A DNA stretch of 27,114 nt, from contig JAEWKZ010000076.1 of assembly GCA_023393525.1 (NCBI GenBank), positions 1-27,114 of the forward strand, given 5' to 3'. The stretch comes from Pseudomonadota bacterium. GTDB taxonomy: Bacteria; Desulfobacterota; Desulfovibrionia; Desulfovibrionales; Desulfomicrobiaceae. Below, piece by piece: positions 1 to 7,188 of the stretch. The notes under the pieces were generated by a model. It did not search any database. It was not told the DNA's origin and saw nothing but the letters and a program-made list of their open reading frames with translations. The first letter of the stretch is position 1, and each line of letters begins with the position of its first letter. A program made the translations under genes and the position numbers.

Positions 1-486
1 CCGCACGGAGGGCGACCACGACCGAGCAGGTCATGGGGCAGAGCCTGCGCGTTTCAATCCACGCCCTCCGCACGGAGGGCGACGTTCTGGGATATGACGG
101 GGACGAGGCAATACGGGTTTCAATCCACGCCCTCCGCACGGAGGGCGACAAGGGCACGGTCAGGACTGGTCGGGAGTGGGATGTTTCAATCCACGCCCTC
201 CGCACGGAGGGCGACGTCGGTGCCGATGCCGCGCACCTGGCGCGCGTCACTGTTTCAATCCACGCCCTCCGCACGGAGGGCGACTCTCTCATGCCGTGAG
301 GGGCGTTGTCGCGCAACGTGTTTCAATCCACGCCCTCCGCACGGAGGGCGACCTCAAAATCCTGTGCGTCGAGAACTTTGATCCGGCGTTTCAATCCACG
401 CCCTCCGCACGGAGGGCGACTGTGTGGCGATCCCGGTCACAAAGACTTGGCGCGTTTCAATCCACGCCCTCCGCACGGAGGGCGAC
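1..486 (-). CRISPR. Type I-C CRISPR array (partial, runs off the left edge)
   Basis: Seven complete 33-nt repeats lie at 51-83, 117-149, 183-215, 252-284, 320-352, 388-420 and 454-486, and the last 16 nt of another at 1-16. On the plus strand each begins GTTTCAATCC, holds the perfect hairpin GCCCTCCG-CA-CGGAGGGC and ends GAC. The seven spacers are 33-36 nt (17-50, 84-116, 150-182, 216-251, 285-319, 353-387, 421-453). I see no differences among the full repeats. The repeat matches the type I-C family, whose crRNA-sense repeat ends in ATTGAAAC. That sets transcription leftward on the minus strand, the same direction as the adjacent cas genes. The leader-proximal end should therefore be the right end, but no leader is there: repeat 454-486 abuts cas8c. 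I did not recognise any spacer target. Confidence 0.98.
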
Positions 487-873
487 CTGGACCACGGGCA
501 CGTTCTCCTTAATTTTTTTGGTGAAAAAGTCTTTGCGCTGGTGGTAGTAGCCGATCATGAACAAGCCCTGCTCTTCCGCGGACATGGTTTTCGGAAAGTC
601 ATCGAAGAAATTCATGATATCCTGCACCATGGCTTCATAATGGATGGCCCGACCTTTCTTCTCGGAATCCTTGCGAAGCTTGGCCGTGTGGTTGGATGCG
701 TTCTTGAGCAGCATATGAAAGACCTGTCCCGGATTGGCCGAGGCGGAGGAGAGATAGCGGTCTTTAATGGTCGCGTTCGCGCCAGGGACAGCGTCTTCCT
801 GGGCTTTTTCCAGAACGGCGAAGAGCCTGCCCAAAAGGTAGGGACGATCAGTTCTTGCGGGATCAAGTGACAC
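457..873 (-). CDS. cas11c: Candidate internally initiated small subunit Cas11c (within cas8c)
   Basis: Type I-C systems are known to make a separate small subunit, Cas11c, by internal translation initiation near the 3' end of cas8c. Here a good ribosome binding site, GGAGG (883-879), lies 5 nt before an in-frame GTG at 873, codon 459 of Cas8c. It would give a 138-residue protein beginning (M)SLDPARTDRPYLLGRLF and sharing the cas8c stop inside the CRISPR repeat. The size and position fit Cas11c. The site and spacing are seen in the sequence; that it is used is inference. An alternative start is the ATG a few codons upstream (KQMEVPVSLD), but that has no clear ribosome binding site of its own. 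Confidence 0.5.
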   Translation of the reverse strand: MSLDPARTDRPYLLGRLFAVLEKAQEDAVPGANATIKDRYLSSASANPGQVFHMLLKNASNHTAKLRKDSEKKGRAIHYEAMVQDIMNFFDDFPKTMSAEEQGLFMIGYYHQRKDFFTKKIKENVPVVQVALRAEGVD

Positions 874-2247
874 GGGAACCTCCATCTGTTTGTTGCGCAT
901 GAGAAAAGCCTTGATGAGCGCGGCCCGGAAATAGGTAACGGCATGCTCGGCCCGAATACGGCCAAGCACGGCAGGAAGCAGGCTTTGCGGGTAGGACAAA
1001 CCCGTGAGCATGGCTTTGGCCATGCCGCCAGCGAGAACCGGCGAGATGTTTTCGCTTTTTCCCAAGGGGGCTGTTTGGCAAAGAAGGCGCCACAAAGGCG
1101 GGAATTCGGGTTCATTGTCGTATTGGGGGATGATTTCGAGCTGTTTGAAATGCGTTCCGATTTTCTCCAGCAGGCCGCCAACCGTGCTCATCTCCCAGAA
1201 GCGTACCGACAATCGGGCCGCGTTGGGGGCCAAGGCCAGGAGATAGAACCGCACGGATTCGTCCATGTCCGGCACGAAATCCACGGCACGCTTGCCTGAT
1301 CGGATGGCTTGCAGCAGATCGTGGATTTTGGTTGTGGTCTGGTGGTCGATTGAGGTTTCCGGAGTGCTGATCGCGGTATCCGGATCAAAGAGGTCGGCCA
1401 AAAAATCCTCGGCCGGGCTGGACCGTTCCGCCCAAAAAACGATGGTGGCATCACCGATGATGATTCTCTGGCGGTTTATCGGATTGAGGAGATAGTTTAA
1501 AGCAGTGACATAACAAAATGCGGCTTCCTGACTTACAGGAGCATTTATCGACTGCTCTTTTCCGTATGATTCGAAAGCAGATTTATTAAACGATACTATT
1601 GAAGCAACGGCCTGAGCGTCGCGAACACCGTAGCGTCCCCCTTTGATTGAGGGATGTAGCCGCGCAATAGGCTTTGATCGGTCACCTGTAATCAGACATT
1701 GCCCGAGCAGTCCACTTTCGCGCTGGTCCAAACATGTTGCCCAGGCCTTACGCGCGGCCGGACGCTCGTGAACAAAGCCGCGCTCGCCATCAAGGCGGAA
1801 GACCACATTGGTGCCCATGACCTCTTCGAAATTCGAAAAACAGGAAATGTCTTTTTCCCCATGTTCGAGAAACTTTAAAACGGATGCAAGACCAGAATCG
1901 GAGGACTCACAATAAGATTTAACGTGCTCGATAAAAGCAACATGACAATGGTCTGTCCGTTCCTGATTTCCTTTATTGTCCTTACCCAACACATAGCTTG
2001 TTGTGTCCCAGAGAAAATTTGGTTTGATGCCATTACCCTTCTTCTCTGGGATAGGGACTAGCCTCTTACGGGGCCGCAGCTTCTTTCCTTCCAACTCCCG
2101 CAAATCGTCGATGCCTTGCAATTTACCCTCAGCATCCAACACCAGCGCAAACGAAATATCTTCCATGCTCATCCCATAAGGCGGCATGCCTGAATCCGGG
2201 TCTGCGCACATGCGCTCGTAATATCCGTGCAGTGATTGCAGAATCAT
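457..2247 (-). CDS. cas8c: Type I-C Cascade large subunit Cas8c (Csd1)
   Basis: This encodes the large subunit of type I-C Cascade, which recognises the PAM and holds the target strand. It is 596 codons, about the usual family length. The N-terminus MILQSLHGYYERM and the C-terminal stretch GLFMIGYYHQRKDFFTKK are typical of Csd1. The ATG at 2247 overlaps the cas5 stop as ATGA and is preceded by GGAGGTG. A longer upstream open frame exists but lies inside cas5 and is rejected. The oddity is the 3' end: codons 588-596 and the TGA lie wholly inside CRISPR repeat 454-486, giving a repeat-encoded tail VALRAEGVD. In ordinary I-C loci cas7 follows cas8c; here the array does. The core protein looks intact and I see no internal stop. 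Parts of the gene, especially around 1490-2040, look less GC-rich than the surrounding genes. Confidence 0.93.
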   Translation of the reverse strand: MILQSLHGYYERMCADPDSGMPPYGMSMEDISFALVLDAEGKLQGIDDLRELEGKKLRPRKRLVPIPEKKGNGIKPNFLWDTTSYVLGKDNKGNQERTDHCHVAFIEHVKSYCESSDSGLASVLKFLEHGEKDISCFSNFEEVMGTNVVFRLDGERGFVHERPAARKAWATCLDQRESGLLGQCLITGDRSKPIARLHPSIKGGRYGVRDAQAVASIVSFNKSAFESYGKEQSINAPVSQEAAFCYVTALNYLLNPINRQRIIIGDATIVFWAERSSPAEDFLADLFDPDTAISTPETSIDHQTTTKIHDLLQAIRSGKRAVDFVPDMDESVRFYLLALAPNAARLSVRFWEMSTVGGLLEKIGTHFKQLEIIPQYDNEPEFPPLWRLLCQTAPLGKSENISPVLAGGMAKAMLTGLSYPQSLLPAVLGRIRAEHAVTYFRAALIKAFLMRNKQMEVPVSLDPARTDRPYLLGRLFAVLEKAQEDAVPGANATIKDRYLSSASANPGQVFHMLLKNASNHTAKLRKDSEKKGRAIHYEAMVQDIMNFFDDFPKTMSAEEQGLFMIGYYHQRKDFFTKKIKENVPVVQVALRAEGVD

Positions 2248-2909
2248 GCGTGCACCTCCGCAGATAAGGGCGAAGGAGGAACAATGATTCCGTCCTGCAT
2301 GACGGCCTTGAAAAAGAGCGGTGTCATGTCGTTGGCAAAGTCGATGTCCAGCAGCATGTAGCCGAGTTCCCGCTGCTCTCCGGCATAGCAGGACTGCGGA
2401 ACTTCGCCCTCGATCAGTTCGAAGGAAGCCGGGAACTCCCGGCAACCAAGGCAGGGCTGATGGAAAAATTGCCCGGTTCTGGCCCGGCGGTTGAAAATGT
2501 CCAGATGCTTGCCTTCGTTGTCCGCCAAGCTGGCTTTCTCGGTAAGTTCGAAATGAGCCTCGATGACGTATTCCACGTTGCGCAGCAGCGTCGACGCGCG
2601 TTGCTGACGATTACTGCCGTCATCGGCCAGAAAATATAGGGGCTTCCTGTCCCGCATGACGGTTTCCGGGTTTGGTTTGGGGATCTTGGAACTCACCTCA
2701 TTGCGGCGCACGTTGTCGAACCTGATGGGCCGCAAGACGTGGATCCTGTCCACAACCCACCGTATGGCCGGTTTCCAATGAATGGCCTCCAGAATGCCGC
2801 GCGCGGCGGACGGGGTCATGACATCGTAGGAGACCCGCTCCACCTTCATTTCCGGGCGGGTAAAGCAGGCATAGTCGCCCCAGACCCGCAGTTTGACACC
2901 AAATCCCAT
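2244..2909 (-). CDS. cas5c: Type I-C Cas5 (Cas5c/Csd5), crRNA-processing Cascade subunit
   Basis: In type I-C, Cas5 replaces Cas6: it cuts pre-crRNA at the repeat hairpin and then stays bound to the 5' handle in Cascade. The protein has 221 residues, a normal length. The N-terminal stretch after MGFGVKLRVWGDYACF and the segment VSYDVMTPSAARGILEAIHW are typical of the RAMP fold of Cas5d. The C-terminal FHQPCLGCREFPASF matches the family's conserved Q-P-x-L-G-x-R-E-F block. The start ATG at 2909 is preceded by AGGAGG just upstream, and the gene lies 13 nt after the cas3 stop. Its stop overlaps the cas8c start by 4 nt (ATGA), so translational coupling is likely. I see no damage in the gene, so repeat processing could still operate even though other genes are missing. 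Confidence 0.94.
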   Translation of the reverse strand: MGFGVKLRVWGDYACFTRPEMKVERVSYDVMTPSAARGILEAIHWKPAIRWVVDRIHVLRPIRFDNVRRNEVSSKIPKPNPETVMRDRKPLYFLADDGSNRQQRASTLLRNVEYVIEAHFELTEKASLADNEGKHLDIFNRRARTGQFFHQPCLGCREFPASFELIEGEVPQSCYAGEQRELGYMLLDIDFANDMTPLFFKAVMQDGIIVPPSPLSAEVHA

Positions 2910-2922
2910 AGGTTCCTCCTTT

Positions 2923-5099
2923 TCAGGCGATCAATCCATCAGCATCCCACACCTCTCCCGCATCCACGCACAATCCGACGCGCTCGTCATAGGCGGCCAG
3001 ATTGCGCAGCACGGGGTAGGTCTCCCGAATCATTTCAACAGCACCCGCAGCACGGAGTTTCGCCATATCCCCGGTTCTGACCGTCACGGAATATCGCTGC
3101 AGTTTGCGCAGGATGGCACGCGGAAACTCCGTGAAACGCAGTTGCCGGACCAGTTCTTCCGCCTCGGGCTCTCTTGGAATGATCATGGCGCTCCCCTCGT
3201 CTTCGATAAAGCGGAAGTCATTGGCCACTTCTTTGAATGGAAAAAGCAGGTCCTTATCCACCGGCGCGTTCAACCGCTTCATGATCTGTTTCCTGTCCAG
3301 CTCCTGCACATCGTAGAGCAATTCGAAGTAGCGGCGCATGGCCGCAAGTCCGAGCGGGTCCCTTGCAGGCAACGTGCGCAATGTTTCTCCGGCTCGGCTG
3401 GGCAGCGCTGCAACCAGGGCATTCGGGGCGGTTTCTCAGACTCGAAAACGACAACCCGCCCCAACCCGTCGAGCCGCCCCTCTCGATTGCAGCGGCCAGC
3501 GGCCTGGGCAATGGAGTCGAGCCCGGCCATGCCTCGGTAGACAACCGGAAAATCCACATCCACCCCGGCTTCGATGAGCGACGTTGAAATGACCCGGCAT
3601 GGCAGGCGATCTTTAAGCCGTCGACGGACTGCCGCCAGCACGTCGCGGCGATGTTCGGGGTACATATTGGTGGACAGATGAAACGCGCCTTCGTGCTCGG
3701 ACAGATTCTCGAACACCTTGCGGGCCTGGGCCTTGGTGCCGACAATACACAGCACCTGCCCCAGGCTGGAGATACGCTCCGCCAACTCCGCGTCAGAGAG
3801 TCGGCCAACAAAAGTGACTTCGACCCGTTTGAGATTCGCATACAGATTCGCGGGGTCGGCGATGATTTCCCGCACACCCTGCAGGGGTTCGCGGAAACTC
3901 TCGTCATCCAGGGCGGGCTGGGTGGCCGTGCTCAGCACCACGCTGCAGCCGTAATGCTCGACCAGCTCCCGCAGCGCGCAAAGACAGGGCTCCAGATATT
4001 CCGTGGGAATGGCCTGTGCCTCGTCCAACACAATGACGCTGCGCGCGATGTTGTGCAGCTTGCGGCAACGTGACGGTTTGTTGCTGAACAGGGATTCGAA
4101 GAACTGGACATTGGTGGTCACCACCACGGGCGAATCCCAGTTCTCGGCGGCCAGGCCACGCCACCTGTCGTAGCCCTGCTCCTCAGGGTCGTCGCGGCCT
4201 TTGAAGTTGCAGTGGTGCTCCAGCACGTTTTCCTGCCCAAAAATGGCGCTGAAAACCTGGGCGTTCTGCTCGATGATGGATGTGAACGGAATGGCGTAGA
4301 TGACCCGGCGCAGGTCATGAGCAACGGCGTGATCAAGGGCGAAGGTCATCGAAGACAGCGTCTTGCCCCCGCCCGTGGGCACGGTCAGGGAAAAGAAGCC
4401 CGGCGCTTCAATGGCTTTGGCCCGGCAATCGGCAAGAACGGATTGACGCAACGCGTTTACGCGGGAAGGCCTTGCCGTTCGTCCCAGCTCCGCGATCCGC
4501 TCTTTGAGCGCATGGCCCAAATGCGACAACGTACTGCTTTGCATGCTTTTGCGCACATCGGACCTGTGCGCGTCGCAAAAAGCTTCCGTATCGAGAAAAT
4601 CGGCGTCCGTAAGGCACGAGAAGATCATGCGCGTAAAAAAGGACAGGGCAAAACCGGGTTGCCGCGGACGCTTGGTAAACGGCAATTGCAAAACAGTGAA
4701 ACTTTGCGGGTCGGCGAGGTAAGCAACATCCTCAGGAATCCGCTCGTTTTTGAGCCGGTAGTGAAGCTGCCCTTCCTGCACCCCGCCATCCGGCAAGCCG
4801 CCATGATGCCCGGCGATGACATACGAGAGTAAAAGCCCCAGTTTTCCGAACTGCTGCTGGCCGATCCGCGCTCCGAATATGGAATGATTGACCCGCAGCG
4901 GACGCCCTTCAAGACGCAAGATGAACTCGCGCGTAGCCTTGCCCGTATCATGCAGGAGCCCTGCCGCCCGCCCCCACTGCTCCGCGCCGAATGCCGAGGC
5001 GAATTGTGCGGCCAGGGCGGCCACGGCCTCCAAATGTTCGTCCAACTCCTGCCAGTCGGATTTGTCCGGATTATCCGTCGAGTGTGCGTAATATTTCAT
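2923..5099 (-). pseudogene. cas3: Type I-C Cas3 nuclease-helicase, interrupted by a single-base frameshift
   Basis: Cas3 is recruited by Cascade and unwinds and degrades the target strand. The N-terminal HD nuclease shows H22 and LLHDTGK (H50-D51). The helicase shows Walker A PTGGGKT (about residue 241), DEAQ (about 360), STATQPAL, and motif VI QAAGRCNREG (about 540). The first frame then turns to nonsense near 3390 and stops at 3279. The expected C-terminal domain (AAMRRYFELLYDVQELDRKQ ... PVLRNLAAYDERVGL) continues in another minus-strand frame from about 3381 to 2923. Restoring one A in the minus-strand AAA run (complement 3384-3386) joins the frames as EKTLRTLPARD; the 2,177-nt span is one base short of 726 codons. 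Read as is, the protein loses about 150 residues. This could be true decay, slippage at the A-run, or a sequencing error. The start ATG at 5099 has GAGG upstream. Confidence 0.9.
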
Positions 5100-5519
5100 T
5101 CCTGCCTCACCAAAATCCCAAAACCGTCCGCCAGCTTGGAAGAATCAAAACCCTTTACGCCCATTCTCTGTCCCTCCGTCGCGCCTTGATGCAAGACAAA
5201 AAAGACGGATGTTACCCGACAGTGGGAAAGACGTCCGATAACTGCGTAGCATGCTGAATGCTTTATTACCCTTATAGACAAAAAATTCGGAAATAGACAA
5301 GAAACATCGCAATGTATGACAGCTCAGTAAAAAACGAGAATCGACAACTGTATTTATATATGGCGATTCAGTATTAACAATAAAATGTATGACAATTACA
5401 AAATTACTATACAATACTGTTTACAAATAACCATTTCCATAATCGATACGCTCATGGGGATCGCAAGGCGCGACGCTGCCGGGGACGATGCTCTGCTTCC
5501 GGAAAGACCACCCCCGGCG
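5100..5519. promoter_or_regulatory. Intergenic region upstream of cas3, AT-rich core
   Basis: No credible gene was found in these 420 nt. The stretch 5230-5450 is much more AT-rich than the rest of the window and separates the leftward cas operon from the rightward riboflavin unit, so it should hold the cas promoter. Two copies of ATAGACAA lie 19 nt apart (5274-5281 and 5293-5300), and a palindrome AGCATGCT lies near 5249. These could be regulator sites, but I recognise no known operator. A short leftward open frame at 5414-5145 has no family features and ends close to cas3; I treat it as chance. Confidence 0.4.
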
Positions 5520-5548
5520 TTGACACCGCGCGTCTCACCGCGCATTGT
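5520..5548 (+). promoter_or_regulatory. Sigma70-type promoter for the ribB leader
   Basis: A perfect -35 box, TTGACA (5520-5525), is followed after 17 nt by a weaker -10 box, CATTGT (5543-5548). Transcription would begin near 5555, exactly where the FMN riboswitch fold starts. That fit supports the call although the -10 box is poor. Confidence 0.6.
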
Positions 5549-5554
5549 GCCCAC

Positions 5555-5693
5555 TTCTCAGGGCGGGGTGCAATTCCCCACCGGCGGTATCCCGTTTTTT
5601 GGCGGGGAGCCCGCGAGCGCTTCCGGGGGTCCGGAAGGTCAGCAGATCCGGTGAGAGGCCGGAGCCGACGGTGACAGTCCGGATGAAAGAGAA
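5555..5693 (+). ncRNA. FMN riboswitch (RFN element)
   Basis: This is the flavin mononucleotide aptamer in the leader of ribB. Conserved RFN blocks appear in order: TCAGGGCGGGGTG with CAATTCCCCACCGGCGGTA (from 5557), AGCCCGCGAGCG (about 5609-5620), GTCAGCAGATCCGGTGAGA (about 5638-5656), and GGAGCCGACGGTGACAGTCC, then GGATGAAAGAGA. The ends TCTC and GAGA close the P1 stem. FMN binding is known to turn the downstream gene off. The intrinsic terminator just after the aptamer implies control by premature transcription termination. Confidence 0.97.
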
Positions 5694-5701
5694 GACGGCC
5701 G

Positions 5702-5728
5702 CCGTTCACGGGCGTGAACGGTTTTTTT
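5702..5728 (+). terminator. Riboswitch expression-platform terminator
   Basis: The stem CCGTTCAC (5702-5709) pairs perfectly with GTGAACGG (5714-5721) across a GGGC loop, and seven Ts follow (5722-5728). It lies between the FMN aptamer and the ribB ribosome binding site, so it is the off-state terminator of the riboswitch. Confidence 0.92.
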
Positions 5729-5769
5729 GCCGCGCCCTGATTCACGCTCAAATCCCAAGGAGAAGCGCC

Positions 5770-6426
5770 GTGAATCAGACTTCAGAGAATTTCGAGAACA
5801 CCCCTCCCCGCGTCCGGGTCGAACGCGCCCTTGCGGCCTTGCGACAAGGCCGGGGGGTGCTGGTCACCGACAACGAAAACCGCGAGAACGAAGGCGACCT
5901 GATCTTCGCCGCCCAGTCCCTGACCACGGCCCAGATGGCCATGCTCATCCGCGAATGCAGCGGCATCGTCTGCCTCTGCCTGCCCGAGGACAAGGCGCGC
6001 GCCCTCGATCTGACGCCCATGGTCCACAACAACTCCAGCCGCTATCAGACCGCCTTCACCGTCTCCATCGAGGCCGCGAGCGGCGTGACCACCGGCGTTT
6101 CCGCCGCCGACCGCGTGCGCACGGTGCAGGCCGCCACTGCCGATGACGCCCGGCCCGAGGATCTGCACCGGCCCGGACACATCTTCCCCCTCAGGGCCCG
6201 GCCCGGAGGGGTGCTGGAGCGCGAGGGCCACACCGAGGCCACCGTGGACCTCATGCGCCTGGCAGGCCTCAAGCCCTGCGGCGTGTTGTGCGAAGTGACC
6301 AACGAAGACGGCACCATGGCCCGCATGCCCCAGATTCAGGAATTCGGGCGTCGCCATGACCTGCCCGTGGTGACCATCGACGACATCAAGGACTACATCC
6401 TCTCCTCGGCCCAGGCCGCGATCTAG
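5770..6426 (+). CDS. ribB: 3,4-dihydroxy-2-butanone 4-phosphate synthase RibB
   Basis: RibB converts ribulose 5-phosphate to 3,4-dihydroxy-2-butanone 4-phosphate plus formate, the four-carbon precursor of riboflavin, in the cytoplasm. The 218-residue protein is the stand-alone length, with no GTP cyclohydrolase II (RibA) fusion. It shows the acidic active-site segment ENRENEGDLIFAAQ, then SGIVCLCLP, TAFTVSIEAASGVTTGVSAADR, RPGHIFPLRARPGGVLEREGHTEA and DLMRLAGLKPCGVLCE. The GTG start at 5770 is chosen because AAGGAG (5757-5762) lies 7 nt before it and the protein then begins like other RibB proteins; an earlier in-frame ATG would start inside the riboswitch. Control is by the upstream FMN riboswitch. 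No other riboflavin gene lies in the window. Confidence 0.96.
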   Translation: MNQTSENFENTPPRVRVERALAALRQGRGVLVTDNENRENEGDLIFAAQSLTTAQMAMLIRECSGIVCLCLPEDKARALDLTPMVHNNSSRYQTAFTVSIEAASGVTTGVSAADRVRTVQAATADDARPEDLHRPGHIFPLRARPGGVLEREGHTEATVDLMRLAGLKPCGVLCEVTNEDGTMARMPQIQEFGRRHDLPVVTIDDIKDYILSSAQAAI

Positions 6427-6445
6427 GCCGCGACGTTGGCCTTTT

Positions 6446-6481
6446 GGCGCGGCGCATCCTTTGTTCGGGACGCGCCGCGCC
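6446..6481 (+). terminator. GC-rich hairpin after ribB (possible weak terminator)
   Basis: A perfect 10-bp stem pairs GGCGCGGCGC (6446-6455) with GCGCCGCGCC (6472-6481) over a 16-nt loop, starting 20 nt after the ribB stop. No T-run follows on the plus strand, so it is not a standard intrinsic terminator. It may be an mRNA 3'-end stabiliser or a pause hairpin. Confidence 0.4.
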
Positions 6482-6535
6482 TGCCCCGCGATTCCAGACT
6501 GGACTTTTGCCACGCGTCTTTGTAGCCGCACTCCC

Positions 6536-7000
6536 ATGACACCCGCCATAAACGCCGCCAAGAAAGCGAAAATCGACATTGTCGTGCGCGAATACGCGCA
6601 TGATCCCGCATGCGCCTCCTATGGCCTCGAAGCCGCCGAAAAGCTGGGCGTCGATCCGCAGCGCGTCTTCAAGACCCTGGTCGCGGATCTGGGCGGCGAA
6701 CTGGTGGTGGCCGTCATTCCAGTGGAGGCGATGCTCGGCCTCAAGCACCTGGCCAAGGCCGCCGGCGCCAAGAAGGCGGCCATGGCCGACAAGTCCCTGG
6801 TGGAGCGGACCACGGGGTACGTTCTGGGCGGGGTCAGCCCTTTGGGGCAGAAAAAGCGGCTGCGCACCTTCATCGACGCCTCGGCCGCCACCCATGCGAC
6901 CATCCTGGTCAGCGGGGGACGGCGCGGCCTGGACATTGAAATCGCTCCGGCGGACCTGGCCCGTATGACCGGGGGCGGTTTCGCCCGGCTCGCCCAATAA
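6536..7000 (+). CDS. ybaK: Cys-tRNA(Pro)/Cys-tRNA(Cys) deacylase, YbaK/EbsC family
   Basis: YbaK-type proteins hydrolyse cysteine mischarged onto tRNA(Pro), acting in trans with prolyl-tRNA synthetase. The 154-residue protein has the single-domain family layout: an N-terminal MTPAINAAKKAKIDIVVREYAHD, then YGLEAAEKLGVDPQRVFKTLVADLGGELVVAVIPVE with the conserved lysine of the family in VFKTL, then GYVLGGVSPLGQKKRLRTFID and SGGRRGLDIEIAPADL. I chose the ATG at 6536 because the domain begins there; an open frame continues upstream with no family similarity. No strong ribosome binding site is visible. The gene is in the same direction as ribB, 109 nt downstream past a hairpin, and may have its own promoter. 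Confidence 0.9.
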   Translation: MTPAINAAKKAKIDIVVREYAHDPACASYGLEAAEKLGVDPQRVFKTLVADLGGELVVAVIPVEAMLGLKHLAKAAGAKKAAMADKSLVERTTGYVLGGVSPLGQKKRLRTFIDASAATHATILVSGGRRGLDIEIAPADLARMTGGGFARLAQ

Positions 7001-7112
7001 GCCCGTAAGCCCTGCGCTCCACGCGCAAAACCCCGCCCCGCATCCCGCCGAAAGGCACGGCACGCGCGCAAACCCGCGTCCGACGCATGCATTTGTCATA
7101 CATTGGCCACTC

Positions 7113-7141
7113 TTGACATGCTTCCCGAACTGGGGCTTAAA
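7113..7141 (+). promoter_or_regulatory. Possible promoter of the NERD-domain gene
   Basis: TTGACA (7113-7118), 17 nt, then CTTAAA (7136-7141). The -35 box is perfect and the -10 box poor. If real, transcription starts near 7148, which would exclude a GTG start at 7144 and favour the ATG at 7189. Confidence 0.4.
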
Positions 7142-7188
7142 ACGTGAGCGTTCAATTTCCCGGTAACGCGAGAACATGTCGAGGCGTC

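Noticed and set aside
33..870. Several overlapping rightward open frames across the CRISPR array
   Set aside because: They translate the repeat again and again (for example VSIHALRTEGD) and continue antisense into cas8c; they are products of a 33-nt repeat with no stop in those frames.
5145..5414. Leftward 89-codon open frame between cas3 and the ribB unit
   Set aside because: AT-rich, no domain features, no good ribosome binding site; it occupies the likely cas promoter region.
7144..7188. GTG at 7144 as the start of the NERD protein
   Set aside because: It lies within or before the likely start of transcription (TTGACA at 7113) and the added residues are not needed for the domain; it cannot be fully excluded.
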